A stretch of DNA of 64,000 nt from Ochromonas danica (lineage: Eukaryota > Sar > Chrysophyceae > Chromulinales > Chromulinaceae). Positions within the stretch are counted from its first letter, which is position 1. Each line of letters opens with the position of its first letter. This document shows positions 1 to 10,800 of this stretch, piece by piece. A program made the translations under genes and the position numbers. Under the pieces are notes generated by a model that saw only the letters and a program-made list of their open reading frames with translations, was not told where the DNA came from and did no database searches. The stretch covers positions 1 through 64,000 of the forward strand of contig VKHL01000007.1 in assembly GCA_015146655.1 (NCBI GenBank). Direction: 5' to 3'.

Positions 1-22
1 AGGAATACTCTTAACTTATTAC

Positions 23-1051
23 ATGCTTTCAGACTCCTCTTCAACGCTACCTGATGCCAGCCAGACTCTGCTACCTAAAGTCAATATTGTCTACCATCCC
101 GACTACAACATCCACTTCTTCGGCATCGAGTCCTTCCTGCACGCCTTCGACTCCAAGAAGTATGGCAAGGTTTTCGCTCTTCTCTCCCAACGATATGGAA
201 TCACTTTGAAGACGTGCTACCAGCCCGCGCCTCTCAATCCCGCAGACCTGCTGCTAGTGCATCACGAGGCCTACCTGGCCACGCTGAGCTCCTCCTCCTC
301 CGCCATCGCTCGCATCGCTGAAGTGCCTCCTCTGGCTTTCCTGCCTAACTTTCTCCTGCAAGCTCGTCTGCTCAACCCCATGCGTCTCGCTACCTCAGGC
401 ACAGTTCTCGCCTGTCAGCTGGCCCTTCGTTATGGCTGGGCTGTCAACCTCTCCGGGGGATACCACCACGCCAAAGCAGAAGGCGGGGAAGGCTTCTGCT
501 TCTTTGCGGACATTCCATTGGCTATCAAGAAGATTCTCGGCTCTTCAACAGGGGGTGTTAAAGTGGATCGAGTGCTAATTGTGGATTTGGATGCCCACCA
601 AGGCAACGGCTTCGTCAGCCTCTGCGATGATGACCGAGTGCACATCTTTGACATCTTTAATAGAGACAACTACCCTAGAGACATTCGCGCTCAGTCCTAT
701 CTGACCTACAGCCATCCCATCCCAGGAGGCACGGGGGACAAGGCCTATCTCACTCTTCTGCGCCAACAGCTGCCCAAGGCAATCACTGCCTCGAAGCCGC
801 AGCTTGTCATTTACAATGCCGGCACTGACGTATTCAGCGAGGACACACTGGGCGGACTCTCTCTTTCTGAAGAGGCGATCGTAGAGAGGGACGAGGAGGT
901 CTTCAGACTCTGTCGCGACCAGTCCGTCCCCGTGGCCATGGTCTTGTCTGGGGGATACAGTCGAGCCAGTGCGGCCATCGTTGCGAACTCTCTGTCCAAT
1001 CTCCATGGAAAAGGACTCATCAATCTTCATCCTTCCAGTATCAACAAATAA
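23..1051 (+). CDS. Class IV (HDAC11-like) histone deacetylase family protein
   Basis: 342 residues, single exon, close to the length of HDAC11 (about 347). The zinc/deacetylase signature is complete: tandem histidines H148-H149 in GGYHHA, the metal ligands D190 and H192 in DLDAHQGNG, a third ligand D269 in NAGTDV, and the transition-state tyrosine Y312 in SGGYSR. The N-terminus (YHPDYNI, then GIESFLHAFDSKKYGKV) and the NAGTD form of the third motif are typical of class IV enzymes rather than RPD3-type. It should remove acyl groups from lysines; HDAC11 itself prefers long fatty-acyl chains, so the substrate is open. The start is the first ATG after the window edge, and a short upstream exon cannot be excluded with only 22 bases visible. 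It converges on the MAN1-like gene with about 60 bases between the stops. Confidence 0.88.
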   Translation: MLSDSSSTLPDASQTLLPKVNIVYHPDYNIHFFGIESFLHAFDSKKYGKVFALLSQRYGITLKTCYQPAPLNPADLLLVHHEAYLATLSSSSSAIARIAEVPPLAFLPNFLLQARLLNPMRLATSGTVLACQLALRYGWAVNLSGGYHHAKAEGGEGFCFFADIPLAIKKILGSSTGGVKVDRVLIVDLDAHQGNGFVSLCDDDRVHIFDIFNRDNYPRDIRAQSYLTYSHPIPGGTGDKAYLTLLRQQLPKAITASKPQLVIYNAGTDVFSEDTLGGLSLSEEAIVERDEEVFRLCRDQSVPVAMVLSGGYSRASAAIVANSLSNLHGKGLINLHPSSINK

Positions 1052-1114
1052 GATCTCGACTTTAAATAGTAAACCAGCAGATGATGATGATCTATCTCCA
1101 CTAAATAGAAGAGA

Positions 1115-2323
1115 TTATTGTGGAATACTGGCTGTTGTGGATGGAGCAGCAGCAGCAGGAGGAGGAGATCTGCTTCTTGCCAGCAATCTCCAGCAAGCCT
1201 GCTTCCTGCCATCGAAGATCATCTCCACGCATTGGATGCGCTTGTCCTGCTTCATCTCCTTTGTGACTTCTCCCCAAATATGAGAGAGCTTCACGCCATG
1301 CAAACTGTCCTCCAAGGTATCTGGTCTTGAAGCAGAAGCTTGGCGAGGAAGGGTGTCTCCCAGAATGTTAATCGCACTCAAGACTCTTGCACAAACAGGT
1401 TGCTCTGGACAGCCAGCCTCTGCCTTCTCGAGGCAGTCTTCGATGTCGTGGTAGAGGTAGGACACTGGGTAAGGTCGATCGTGCTCGCTGAGCAGTCGCC
1501 TGGTTAACCGCTGCACTGCCTGCACGGCTTGCTGCTTTCTCTTTCGAGCATAATAAGAGCGAGCGAGCAGTTGGTAGGTCAGAGCACAGAAGGCTGACAC
1601 AAGCACAACATTTCGCAGCAGAAGCATCAGATAGTGACCCACACCCACCACAGTCAGCACGATGCGGCGGACGAGAAAGACTCCAGAGGCCACGATAGCA
1701 GCAACAGCCAGCAAGTATCGCAGGAGGAGGGGCAGAGCCGCCAGCTGCTGCAGGACACTGTTGAACACCAGCAGCACACGAGTTGCCGCCATCCGAGCGC
1801 GGCAATAGCAGTCCCACAGGAAGCTGTCTGTCTGAGAGGGGCGGTAGTCCAGGGCGAAGGCCAGCAGGCCACCCAGCGCTGTGGCAGAGACTAGCCGCTC
1901 CCAGTCCACCGTCTGAGAGTCCAGCACAGCTATCTCCTTCGCCCAGGCCACTACCCTAGCAGCGGAGGACTCCATGAAGTCTAAGAGGGAGGAGCAGTTG
2001 CAGGTGACGAACAGGCAGAGGACGGCGAAGAGGGCGACCACCACTCGTTCGGCTGGGCGCAGCTGGGACATAGACCAGACCTCTCTCCAGGTAGAGTCCC
2101 TCCCACCTTCATGCTCTTTGCTCTCATCCCAGTCCTCCACTTTCTCTCCCGCTGACTCCGTGGCCTTCGCCTCTGGACGACACGGTGAGCTAACGGCTTC
2201 TTTGGTATGACCACTCCAATCATGGATCTGAACGGTCGTATGAGCGCTGTGATCTCTACTCTCTTTCCATGCTTCTATAAGCTTTTCTCCAAACTTCCTA
2301 TCGCGGTGAGGTGAAGAAGTCAT
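1115..2323 (-). CDS. Inner nuclear membrane protein with MAN1/Src1-type C-terminal domain
   Basis: 402 residues, no intron seen, ATG at 2323. Residues 1-90 are polar and acidic. A hydrophobic segment lies at about 93-109, a weaker one near 146-158, and a strong pair at about 197-254. The C-terminal part (about 258-395) reads as the winged-helix Man1-Src1 C-terminal (MSC) domain: a basic amphipathic helix (YYARKRKQQAVQAVQRL), then YLYHDIEDCL, then HIWGEVTKEM followed by a beta strand and CWRL near 387-390. In LEM2/MAN1/Heh proteins this domain faces the nucleoplasm and binds chromatin or the ESCRT factor CHMP7; that role is inferred here. I see no clear LEM motif at the N-terminus. It is divergent from PIBF1 over about 150 bases, so a shared promoter is likely. 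Confidence 0.6.
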   Translation of the reverse strand: MTSSPHRDRKFGEKLIEAWKESRDHSAHTTVQIHDWSGHTKEAVSSPCRPEAKATESAGEKVEDWDESKEHEGGRDSTWREVWSMSQLRPAERVVVALFAVLCLFVTCNCSSLLDFMESSAARVVAWAKEIAVLDSQTVDWERLVSATALGGLLAFALDYRPSQTDSFLWDCYCRARMAATRVLLVFNSVLQQLAALPLLLRYLLAVAAIVASGVFLVRRIVLTVVGVGHYLMLLLRNVVLVSAFCALTYQLLARSYYARKRKQQAVQAVQRLTRRLLSEHDRPYPVSYLYHDIEDCLEKAEAGCPEQPVCARVLSAINILGDTLPRQASASRPDTLEDSLHGVKLSHIWGEVTKEMKQDKRIQCVEMIFDGRKQACWRLLARSRSPPPAAAAPSTTASIPQ

Positions 2324-2472
2324 CTTGACAATCTCTCTCTGCCCCTCTTGTCAACAGTATCTATTACTACGATGCGAGGGTGAACCAGAGTTCCAGATCT
2401 GTCGGTCTGTCTCCTTGCTGCATGATTTGATTTTGATTGAGTTGATTGTGTGCAGAGTGAAGAGAGAAGGCC

Positions 2473-5066
2473 ATGTCTTCCTTCGAAACTCCCTCAAGGG
2501 GCAGAGCATACTTGGAGCAGAGTGCTCAGGAGTTTCTGAATTCCCCCCAGGCGTTGATCAGATCCTTTCTGTCGAATGCGGTGCCTGCCTTCCCCGAGGT
2601 CAGCGAGAGCTTCGAAGAGGCGCAGGACTCGTCGGCAGACCCGCTGGCAATACTGCAGGCTGCGGAGGAGGAGGAGAGTATGGAAGCTTCCTCCTCCTCC
2701 TCCTCCTCCTTCGCGCTCTCCCTGCCAGACTCTTTCCTAGACCTTCCGCCTCGCCTGGCCAACAAACCCTCCGCGCCGCCCCCGCCCATCTCCGTGAACA
2801 CGCTCTCTCTGGAGTACAAGGAGCAAGTGAAGGCGTTGATGGCCTCTATGCCCAGAGCTCACTGTCCCAGGTAGACATCTCATCTCGTCTCTGCACTACC
2901 ACTACCACTACTGTTACCACTACCACTACCACTACTGTTACCACTACTGTTACCACTGCTACTACTACTACCAGGTGTCGCGAGCTGCTTGTGTCTATGG
3001 AAGTCCAACTGGGACAGTTATTACAAGCTCACGGAGTGTGTCTCTCGTCTGCACAGGCGACACAGAAGACTCTACAGAGTGAATGCCAACTATTGCAAGA
3101 GCGCTGCGCTCGTCTGACTGCTTTGCTGGATGAAGAAACAGCTCAGCGTGCGGTCAAAGAAGGTCTTGCTTCGAGGTGCTCGACAGCAGAGGAAGAAGTG
3201 CAGCGCCTGCGACATGCCCAGCAACAGGTGCAGACTTTGTTCGAGCAGCAGGCTGCCACCCTCACAGCGCTGCAGACCTCCTCCCAGGCCAAGCAGCAGA
3301 CATTCGACGAGCACGAGCGAAAGTATGACTTGTTGGTGCAAGACAAGCAATACCTGTCTCGAGAAGTGGAAGGTCTGCAGGCCAAACTAGCAGTGCAGAT
3401 GGAGACCAATCTGTCGGACAAACAGAGAATCCTCGCTCTGGAGGAGAAGCTCTCCCAGCAGACCAATCAGCTGGTGCAGATCAATCAGCAAAACGCACAT
3501 ATGGTAGAAGAGAAAGTGGAACAAGAGCTGGCACGCATTCGCTCTGCGACCATGCAGGAGATCGAGAGCATCAAGTCTACTTCGAAGGAGATCTCCGATC
3601 GAGAGGTGCGCGCCTTGCTGGAAGTCAAGATCTCTTTAGAAGGAGAAGTGCAGGATCTTCGTCGTCGATATGACCAAATCTACACACAGCTGCAGGCAGT
3701 GCAGGGAGAGTTGTTGGTGACGCAGCAGAGCCGCGTGACGGAGACCACCGAGCTGCGCGCTGAGCTGAAGATCAAGAACTTCGAGATCACCACAATGGGA
3801 GTGACCTTTGAGGTGCAGTCTACGTCTCCCTACTTGCTGATAACTTGATTCGTTAAGTGAGTTATACTTTGTTATTGTCGCAGCAACGAATGAGTCAATT
3901 CCGGCAGACGGAGTTGGAGTTAGAGGCTGCCAAGCAGGAGATTAACGCACACAAGTGAGACTGCACACTCACTTTGCTAGCTTTTCATACTCTGATAACT
4001 ATAATATCACTCTAGGTCGGCGCTGCTGCGACTTGAAGGGGAGAAGGAGGCGATGGTTGGCAGTCTGCAGGCTTCTCTGGACCAATGCAAGAACAAACTA
4101 GAAGCCTACGAAGCTTTGGAGGTGGAGATTGATGACGCTGTCCTGCGCACTGCTCAGCACCCTCATGGCGGTGAAAGCAGCTCAGAAGTGAACATGCTCA
4201 CAGTCCAACAGCAGCAGTTCGTCTTGAGAGGTCTGCCGAGTCATCCTCAGCGCCGCATTGCCCAGGCAGTGCATTTGGCGCAGCGCTTGCTTGAGAGTGA
4301 CAAGCGCAATGCAGTTCTTTCTCAACAAGTGCAGGAACTGGAAGGTATTGTCGATCCCGTCACTGTCATTCAATCACTTGTCGGTTACCCATCTCGTGTC
4401 TTCTTCACAGAGAAGCTGCGCGGAAAAGAGATCGAATCAGACGCTGCCAAGGTGGCCTTGAGCAGAGCTGCACAGCCCACACAATACTTGGTCGCCAAGT
4501 TGCGCGATGAAGAAGCGTTGAGAGCCAAGGCAGAGAAACGATGCGAAGGCCTCAAAGCAGAGGTGCAGTCGCTGCGACAACGAGGGCAACAAGCTCAACA
4601 AGAAACGCAAGCCTTGCGCGATCGACTAGTCCTGTTACTGCAACAACGAGGAGAGTTGCAGACGGTGAAAGCCATGTTGGAGGAGCTCCATGCGATGCAT
4701 GAAGAGGAGGAGGAGGACAGCAGCAGTTCTGACGAGGACGAGGAAGATGATGATGATGACGTGCGAAGTGGAGTGGCCACGGCTGCTTCTACGCTGGCTA
4801 ATGTCTCTTTGGTTGCTGGAGAACCTACGATACCACGTGCTCAAAGAAAAGTCGAGTCAGAAGAGCAGGAGGTGAGACGGCCGCCTCCCCCGAGGCCTTC
4901 CTTGCAAAGTCGTTCGATTAAATTGGGTCTGAGGCCTGAACTTCTCCAACAAATGCTCCGCCCTCCAAACAAGGGTGAAGGTGGAGAGAGGGAAGTGGTG
5001 GCTAGTTTACCGGGGCTAACTATCAAGTCATATCGTCGACAGCAGATGTTAGATATGCCAAAGTGA
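2473..5066 (+). CDS. PIBF1: PIBF1/CEP90-like centriolar coiled-coil protein
   Basis: Five exons inferred from GT-AG sites and matching phase: 2473-2870, 2975-3812, 3884-3954, 4016-4344 and 4411-5066, giving 763 residues (human PIBF1 is 757). The match is by recall of the human protein: DKQYLSREVEGLQ, QELARIRSATMQEIESI, LEAYEALEVEIDDAVLRTA, RRIAQAVHLAQRLL, AQPTQYL and RGELQTVKAMLEELHAMH align in order with PIBF1. Almost the whole length is coiled coil; the N-terminus has a Ser run and the C-terminus an acidic Ser/Asp tract followed by a basic Pro-rich tail. In animals CEP90 sits at centriolar satellites and distal appendages and is needed for ciliogenesis, so its presence suggests flagellated cells. 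The last intron (66 nt) is a multiple of three with no stop; removing it makes the spacing to AQP equal to that in PIBF1. The first intron is a (ACY)n trinucleotide repeat. Confidence 0.82.
2871..2974 (+). repeat. Trinucleotide (ACC/ACT)n microsatellite filling PIBF1 intron 1
   Basis: The 104-nt intron consists largely of ACC/ACT triplets with interspersed TGTTACC units on the + strand and ends in CCAG. It carries several potential AG acceptors; only the one at 2973-2974 restores the coiled-coil frame with the exon ending at 2870. Confidence 0.7.
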
Positions 5067-5626
5067 TTTATTTGCTTTAGCTGTGGTTGCTTTGTGGTAA
5101 TTGATTGGTCCTAACTTAATATGATGTTGTACATTCATCATACAACATATTATCGATATTGTATATATAGAGTAGTGTAGTTATGATAGAGTAGTCCAGC
5201 TTAATCGGCTGCAGCCTCTGTCCCTCACAGTTCATAGCTGCATTGTACATTGTACATTGTACACTGTAGACTGCGCTGCAGATAGACGTTGTACATTCCA
5301 CAGACACACACAGCAGCCTTGATGAGAGAGAGGGTCCAGATCTCCAGACTCTGACGGGTTGGCACCAATCTTTCAAGTTCAACATCATCAACTGGGAGAA
5401 AAAAGTCCTAAAAAGATAGTTTTAACTCTCTCTTTGTTGCACTTGGCCTCTTTCTGTGTCGCGCTGCCGTGCGGCTTTGCCTTTGACAGTGACAGACAGA
5501 CAGACAGAGAGTGAGAGTGAGAGTGGAAGAACTTCATCATAGCAACAACAACCACCTCATAGCAGCCCACTGCATATCTGCCTGTCTGCCCTGTCTGCTG
5601 CCTTCTGCTGCCCTGATTAGTCTATT
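5067..5626. other. Intergenic region upstream of the secreted orphan
   Basis: No gene seen. It contains three tandem copies of a GTACATT unit near 5243-5264, and a purine-rich ACAG/GAGTGA low-complexity stretch near 5490-5525 about 100-135 bases before the next ATG, which could be 5' untranslated leader. Confidence 0.5.
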
Positions 5627-6260
5627 GTGTTGATGATGATGCTGCACAAGGTGCTCCTCTTCCTGGCCTTGGTCGTGGCCATTGCTGCCTTCCCTCGAGC
5701 CACTCCTCCGCCTCGTCCTGGACAGATTCTTCCTCGTCCTCCTGAGAAACCTGACAACCGCAATGTCTTTCAAAAGACTTTCGAATATGTTTTCAACTCC
5801 TTTGGCATGCTTTTCAAGCCCTTCGAAGGCGAAGAGCCCGACCCTGTCAACGTCGTGAAGAACCCGAACATTCAGAAAGCCAAGACGTAAGCCTCCCCTC
5901 CTCCTCCTCCTATCCCACCCTCCACCTCACTGACCCCTTCGTCCTCCTCATAGCATCGGCGATATCCGCAAAGAGAAGAGAAGCGCCTGGGCGAAGGACG
6001 ATATCAGAGAGTCCTTCATCGAGTACTTCGTGCCCAAGAAAATCGTGGAGCAGCCCAAGCCTCCTGCTGCTCCTAAAGCCAAGGTCATCAATCCTGATGA
6101 TAGCGCCGCTGGTTATGTTGCCAAGGGTGCCCAGCAAGCGTTTAGCCCTTTGAAGAACGAGCAAGTGACGAAGAAGCCGCTGCCAAAGTTCCATCGATCA
6201 TGGAACCTGTCCAAGCTCAGACATCTCTTGGGCAAGAACCCCAAGTATTATGATGATTGA
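5627..6260 (+). CDS. Secreted or plastid-targeted orphan protein
   Basis: Two exons, 5627-5886 and 5954-6260, with GTAAG donor and CATAG acceptor, giving about 188 residues; the second exon has no usable start of its own. The N-terminus is a clear signal peptide (about residues 1-21: several Met, then LHKVLLFLALVVAIA) followed by AFPRATPPPRP. An Ala-Phe at the predicted cleavage site followed by a basic, Pro/Thr-rich stretch resembles the Phe+1 (ASAFAP-like) plastid import motif of secondary red algae, but plain secretion is equally possible. The mature part is basic, rich in Lys and Pro (PKPPAAPKAKV) and ends in KNPKYYDD. No family recognised. Any of the Met codons at 5627, 5633, 5636 or 5639 could be the start. 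Confidence 0.65.
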
Positions 6261-6556
6261 GATACCTTGCCACCATTTATATGAGATATTGTATCATGCC
6301 ACCACAACTAACACAGCCCTGGGAATTGCTCCTCCCTCCAGTCTGTAACACTAACTACTAACTGTTGTTCATGTAAACTAAGGCAGAGAGCAGACGTCTT
6401 GACGAAATTAACATGTTAATCTCATCCGTCATAGCTCAGCCACAGCATATGGGAAGGATGGCGCTGCTGAGCCACTACAAAATCAATGAAAGCAAGCAAT
6501 ACAATGATAACAAAGAGGGAAGAGTCAAAATTGGAAGACTATCAATAACGGTCAGA

Positions 6557-7244
6557 TCATTTCAATCTCATCATCGGCAAGGGGTTGAGAGGATGCGTCG
6601 CGAGTCGCCCCAGGGTGAAGCGGATGAGGGTGAGGTGGAAGCCAGCGTTGGGGTAAGTCGTCTGCAGCGCACGCACAGTCTCGAGGGACAGGCCGCTGCG
6701 AACAAATCCCCAACTGAAGTCTGCAAGATCAGCCAAGCGCACAGCATTAACCAAGGACTTCGTAGGGATATCTCCCTGTAGGATTTGATGATGGCGATCG
6801 ATCATCTCTCCCACTTCCTGCTCCAGTCAAAAGAGGTCACAGGAGGTCATAGAAGGGAGAGATTAGTAGGGCGGGGCTGACCTGTTTCCATGAAGACAGA
6901 TTCACTTGGTCAAGGTAGTTGTGAGCGACGCGGATGGATGGGTCGAGGTAGTCCACAGTGTGTGCGGTCCACAGGCCAATGTCATGGAAGGCCAAGGCGA
7001 TGGCGAGCTTTCGATAGACTGCCCACACTTCATCCTTGTCCCCCGCAGAGGCCACGTCATCGTCTAGGAAGTGCAAGGAGTATAGGAAGACCCGCACGAC
7101 ATGGTTGCGGTAGCCCGCATAGTCCACGGCGATGGCCTGGCGGTACGGGGCGAGCAGTTCATCGATGAAGTCGAGGCCGCGCTGCTTCTCCTCCAGGAAG
7201 GTCGTCTCGCTCCAGTGAGTCTTCTTGGCTTGGCTTGCACCCAT
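6557..7244 (-). CDS. HD-domain (metal-dependent phosphohydrolase-like) protein
   Basis: Two exons, 7244-6882 and 6817-6557, giving about 207 residues; the acceptor could lie three bases away. The HD signature is visible: an upstream His (H48 in YRNHVVRV), then AFHDIG with H87-D88, then H107 in RVAHNYL and a late HH pair in IDRHHQIL. This order H...HD...H...HH is that of HD-superfamily phosphohydrolases that bind divalent metal. The substrate is not evident. It is compact and lacks any membrane segment or fused domain. The LRR receptor gene lies upstream on the same strand, separated by about 600 bases. Confidence 0.65.
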
Positions 7245-7840
7245 TCTTCACTAATTAATAATGAGCGGAGAGGGTAGGGGGAGACAAGATGGGGTAGTCT
7301 ACAGGTTAAGATTCTCTTCGGCCTTCAACCTCGCCCATGAGAGAGAGGTGGTGGCCTTTAACTTAACAGGGAGCAGCAGGCCAACGAAAATGCAAAAAGC
7401 CGGAAACCACGTTTTTCGCCAAATTTCCAAATTTCATCGTAATGTGGTGTGATTGGGTTTGTTGTGTCACACACTCTGTAGACCTATTAGGTCTTGCTGT
7501 TAACTAGTCTTCATCTTCTCAGCTTCGCCTTCCATCGCTGTAGTCTTCAACAGAAGAAGTTGATTCGATGAAATGTTTTCCAAACTCAATAAGACGAGAT
7601 ATCTACGCGGCATACAGTATTTTATATTTACACATCATAAGGCGTAGAATTAAACTTGATAGATACAGCATCTATTATCAGCAACGAAATTATACTAAAT
7701 ATCTATCCACATGAATTGAAACAAGAGACACCAGCGAAAAAACAGCGGAGGAAGAGCTGCCTGCCAGAAGGTTGCCGTGATGAGGTGAAACAGTGATCGG
7801 AAGCAGCAGAGCCAACTAAGCTATGCTATCCCCCAATAGC
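7245..7840. other. Intergenic region between LRR receptor and HD-domain gene
   Basis: No gene supported; a 63-codon frame at 7261-7452 lacks any recognisable feature. It should hold the promoter of the HD-domain gene and the 3' end of the receptor gene. It includes a GAAACCACG box with a following T-run and GCC at 7401-7420, similar to one upstream of the CCT gene, and a GTAGTCTAC box near 7294. Confidence 0.5.
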
Positions 7841-10800
7841 TTATACAGAGGAGGGAGAAGAAGAACGGGGAGAGTTATCTATTGGAGGAGGGGAGGGAGA
7901 GGAAGAAGGAGGTGGGGTGGGTATTTGAGACCTCGCCATAAGAGGATTGATGATTGCCACCTCACCATTTTCATGACAAGCTCGCTTAGAGTTTGGATGG
8001 CCAGGACTCATCTCCGAGAGAACGGAAGAGTCCGGTGGAGGAGGAGAAGGACAGGGAGAAGATCTGCCCATTTTGTTGCTGAAGACGGACATCTCAATAG
8101 GGAGAGAGGTCATCAGAGATGGCCGATGAGACAAAGTCCAGCGCTCGTCCAGTTCGATGAACTCAGAGGGTCGCTCAGCATTTTGAATCTCTTCCACTTT
8201 CACAGCAGGTTGCAAGAACCAGATCGCGGTGGTGACCAGAAGGATGATCGCGATGGGAAGGAGCATCAAGAGGACTGTGGGCGTGATGGCGTCCTTCCAG
8301 CCGTCAGTGTAGCCCATTGTGTCAAAGACCAAAAAGGAGAGCATGCCCGAACTGAAAGGCAACACCATCCACGCGCATCTTCGAAACAAAGCCATCAATC
8401 CCTTCACTTCGCCAGGAAGCTTATCATAAGCCTCTGAAAAGCGACTAGAGCTCCGGCTCTCCAAGATGATACTTCCCACCAAACATTGCTCGGCAACGAT
8501 TTGAGCGACTCCCGCGATGCTCACTATCACTCCCAATGGAGGATACATCACACCGAATGTTAGCAGCACTCCCAAAGCGGTCGCCAAACGAACAGCAAGT
8601 TTCTCCCGCTGCACGAATGTAAAGACTTTTTGATGATGACGCTGGTCCAAGGGACGCATTTGATCAGTAGAAAGATAGGCAACACAGCGATGAAAAAGCA
8701 GTGAATACCATGGAGTAGCCTCTGCTTCCAACACAGTCTTACTATTGAAGTTGAAATAGCGCAAGCAAAGACGAAAAGGAGGCAAAATCAACCCCAAGAT
8801 GAGATACATGTAGACGTAGACGGGAGCGTAGTTCGTGGACATCATGGAGCTGCATTGGTAGCTGTAGGAATAAGGCGGATAATACGATGTGGATTGATAG
8901 ATAGTTGTCTCTACCGCACAAAAGGGTTGTTTGGAGATAAGCTCATCAACAACCACTCCGCACTGTCGAATGCTGTATTGGTCTTCTTCCCGCCCAGCAG
9001 CTACCAGAGCATTGTAGTAACAAGTCGTGGTAACGCATCCAATCGCCAAACAAGGGGCAACAACAGAGTTGAGCAAGATATTAAAAGCAACCATGATCAC
9101 TTCTCGGTCAGTAAAACGCAAAGCTCGCGACAATGCGGTCTCCTGCAGGCTACTGGCAAAGGAGACATTGGAATCTTGGCGGCTCCGTTCGTCCTCAGAC
9201 GACTCTTTCTCTTCTCTGCCCGAAGAAATAGAGCGAGAAGGCTGCCTATTTCTCTGAATTGAAAAGAAATAGGCTTTTGATAGCTGCAGAACCTTCCACA
9301 TGGCAACTTCATTCCACCAAATCTTCAAAATAGCCGTGCCCACCTGCACGATAATGACTACAGCATAGCCACCGTGAATGAAGGCGAGGACGTAGGCCAC
9401 ATCAAGTGCAAAGGCTGATAGCATATTAATGATTGTCACAATGGTCAAACTGAGGTTGACAGCATTGTTGCGATGGGTTCTGATCCGTTCCTGCTCAACC
9501 ATGCTTTCCTTACGAGCGGGGAAGATCAACTTCCACAAACCATGATGAGTAAGATAGTGAATCCAAAATGCAAACCACAGCAAAAGAGCAGTGAAGATGC
9601 CGACTTGTACCCAGGCAGCGCTGGAACCCGCCAAGAAAATGGGAGACACTTGCCATCCAAACTTGTACTCATACGTGCTCGCGAATGTCGACAGCACTGT
9701 GAATGTGGGGATGATAACAAAAATGAGGAAGGCTGCAAGAGTCAAGAACAATAAACGAGAGTGCTTGAGCCAAAGAACGAAGAGCTTGCACGAAGGATGA
9801 GAGAAATCCTCCACACACGTCAGAACTTTGAAACTCTCATACCAAGACCAAACAATTCTCTGCAGAAAGGTCATTTGCGATGAAGGTTGATAGAAGAAAA
9901 AGGCAACAAGTACGAAGAGAAAGAAAAGAATACCACACCAAATAAAGACGGCTCGGTCGATATCATCAGAGCCACAGGCATAGACTTTGGATTCGGGATC
10001 GTTGGCAGGAAGCTCACTCTGCTGATTCACACCACATGCAAAAATATTACCATCCAACATATCTATCGAAGAAGCATGCAACAGTCCGCTAGGAATGGTT
10101 CCAGAAAGTCGATTGACTTTCAGGTCAATGGTCGCATTCACTGAAGGAGCAGTAAATGCGGACAACAAAGTGCCGCCAAAGCGATTGAAGCTCAAATCCA
10201 AGGTATTTAACGGTTGCATCTGCAGCGCATGTGGAATAGACCCAGAAAGGAAATTGTGCGAGAGAGCCACTTCCGTCAACAGAGGGTTGATGTCCATTTC
10301 CACAGGCAAGCTGCCCGTGAGGCGATTGCCAGAGAGATGGATGGAGGTCAAAGTTGGTGTATTAAAAATACACGCCGGAATTTTCCCTTTCAATCCCTTT
10401 TCAACTCGGAATGCACTGAATGTATCTCGGAAGCTGGGGAAAATGTATTCGCGGCAATTCTCACCAGTGCCCACCCCGTCAAGTGCCAGGAAAATAAGCG
10501 TCCGAGATTCGCAAATTATTGGGGATAACGTGCCCGATAGACAGTTGCCCGTTGCGGCAAAAGACTGAATCTTTGGAAAAGCAAAGATCTGATTAGGAAT
10601 AACCCCCACAAACTGATTGTAGCTCAAGTCAATTTCCGACAAAGAGCCAATGAAAGTATTGTTGTCCAAAACGTCTATTGTACCCGTCATCATGTTCGAA
10701 GAAACGAAGAAGATCTCCAGATTTGAGAAGGCAAGCAGATTCTCCGGAATTGGTCCTGAGATCAAGTTGCTCTCCAAGTAGATTTGTGCAATATTTTGAG

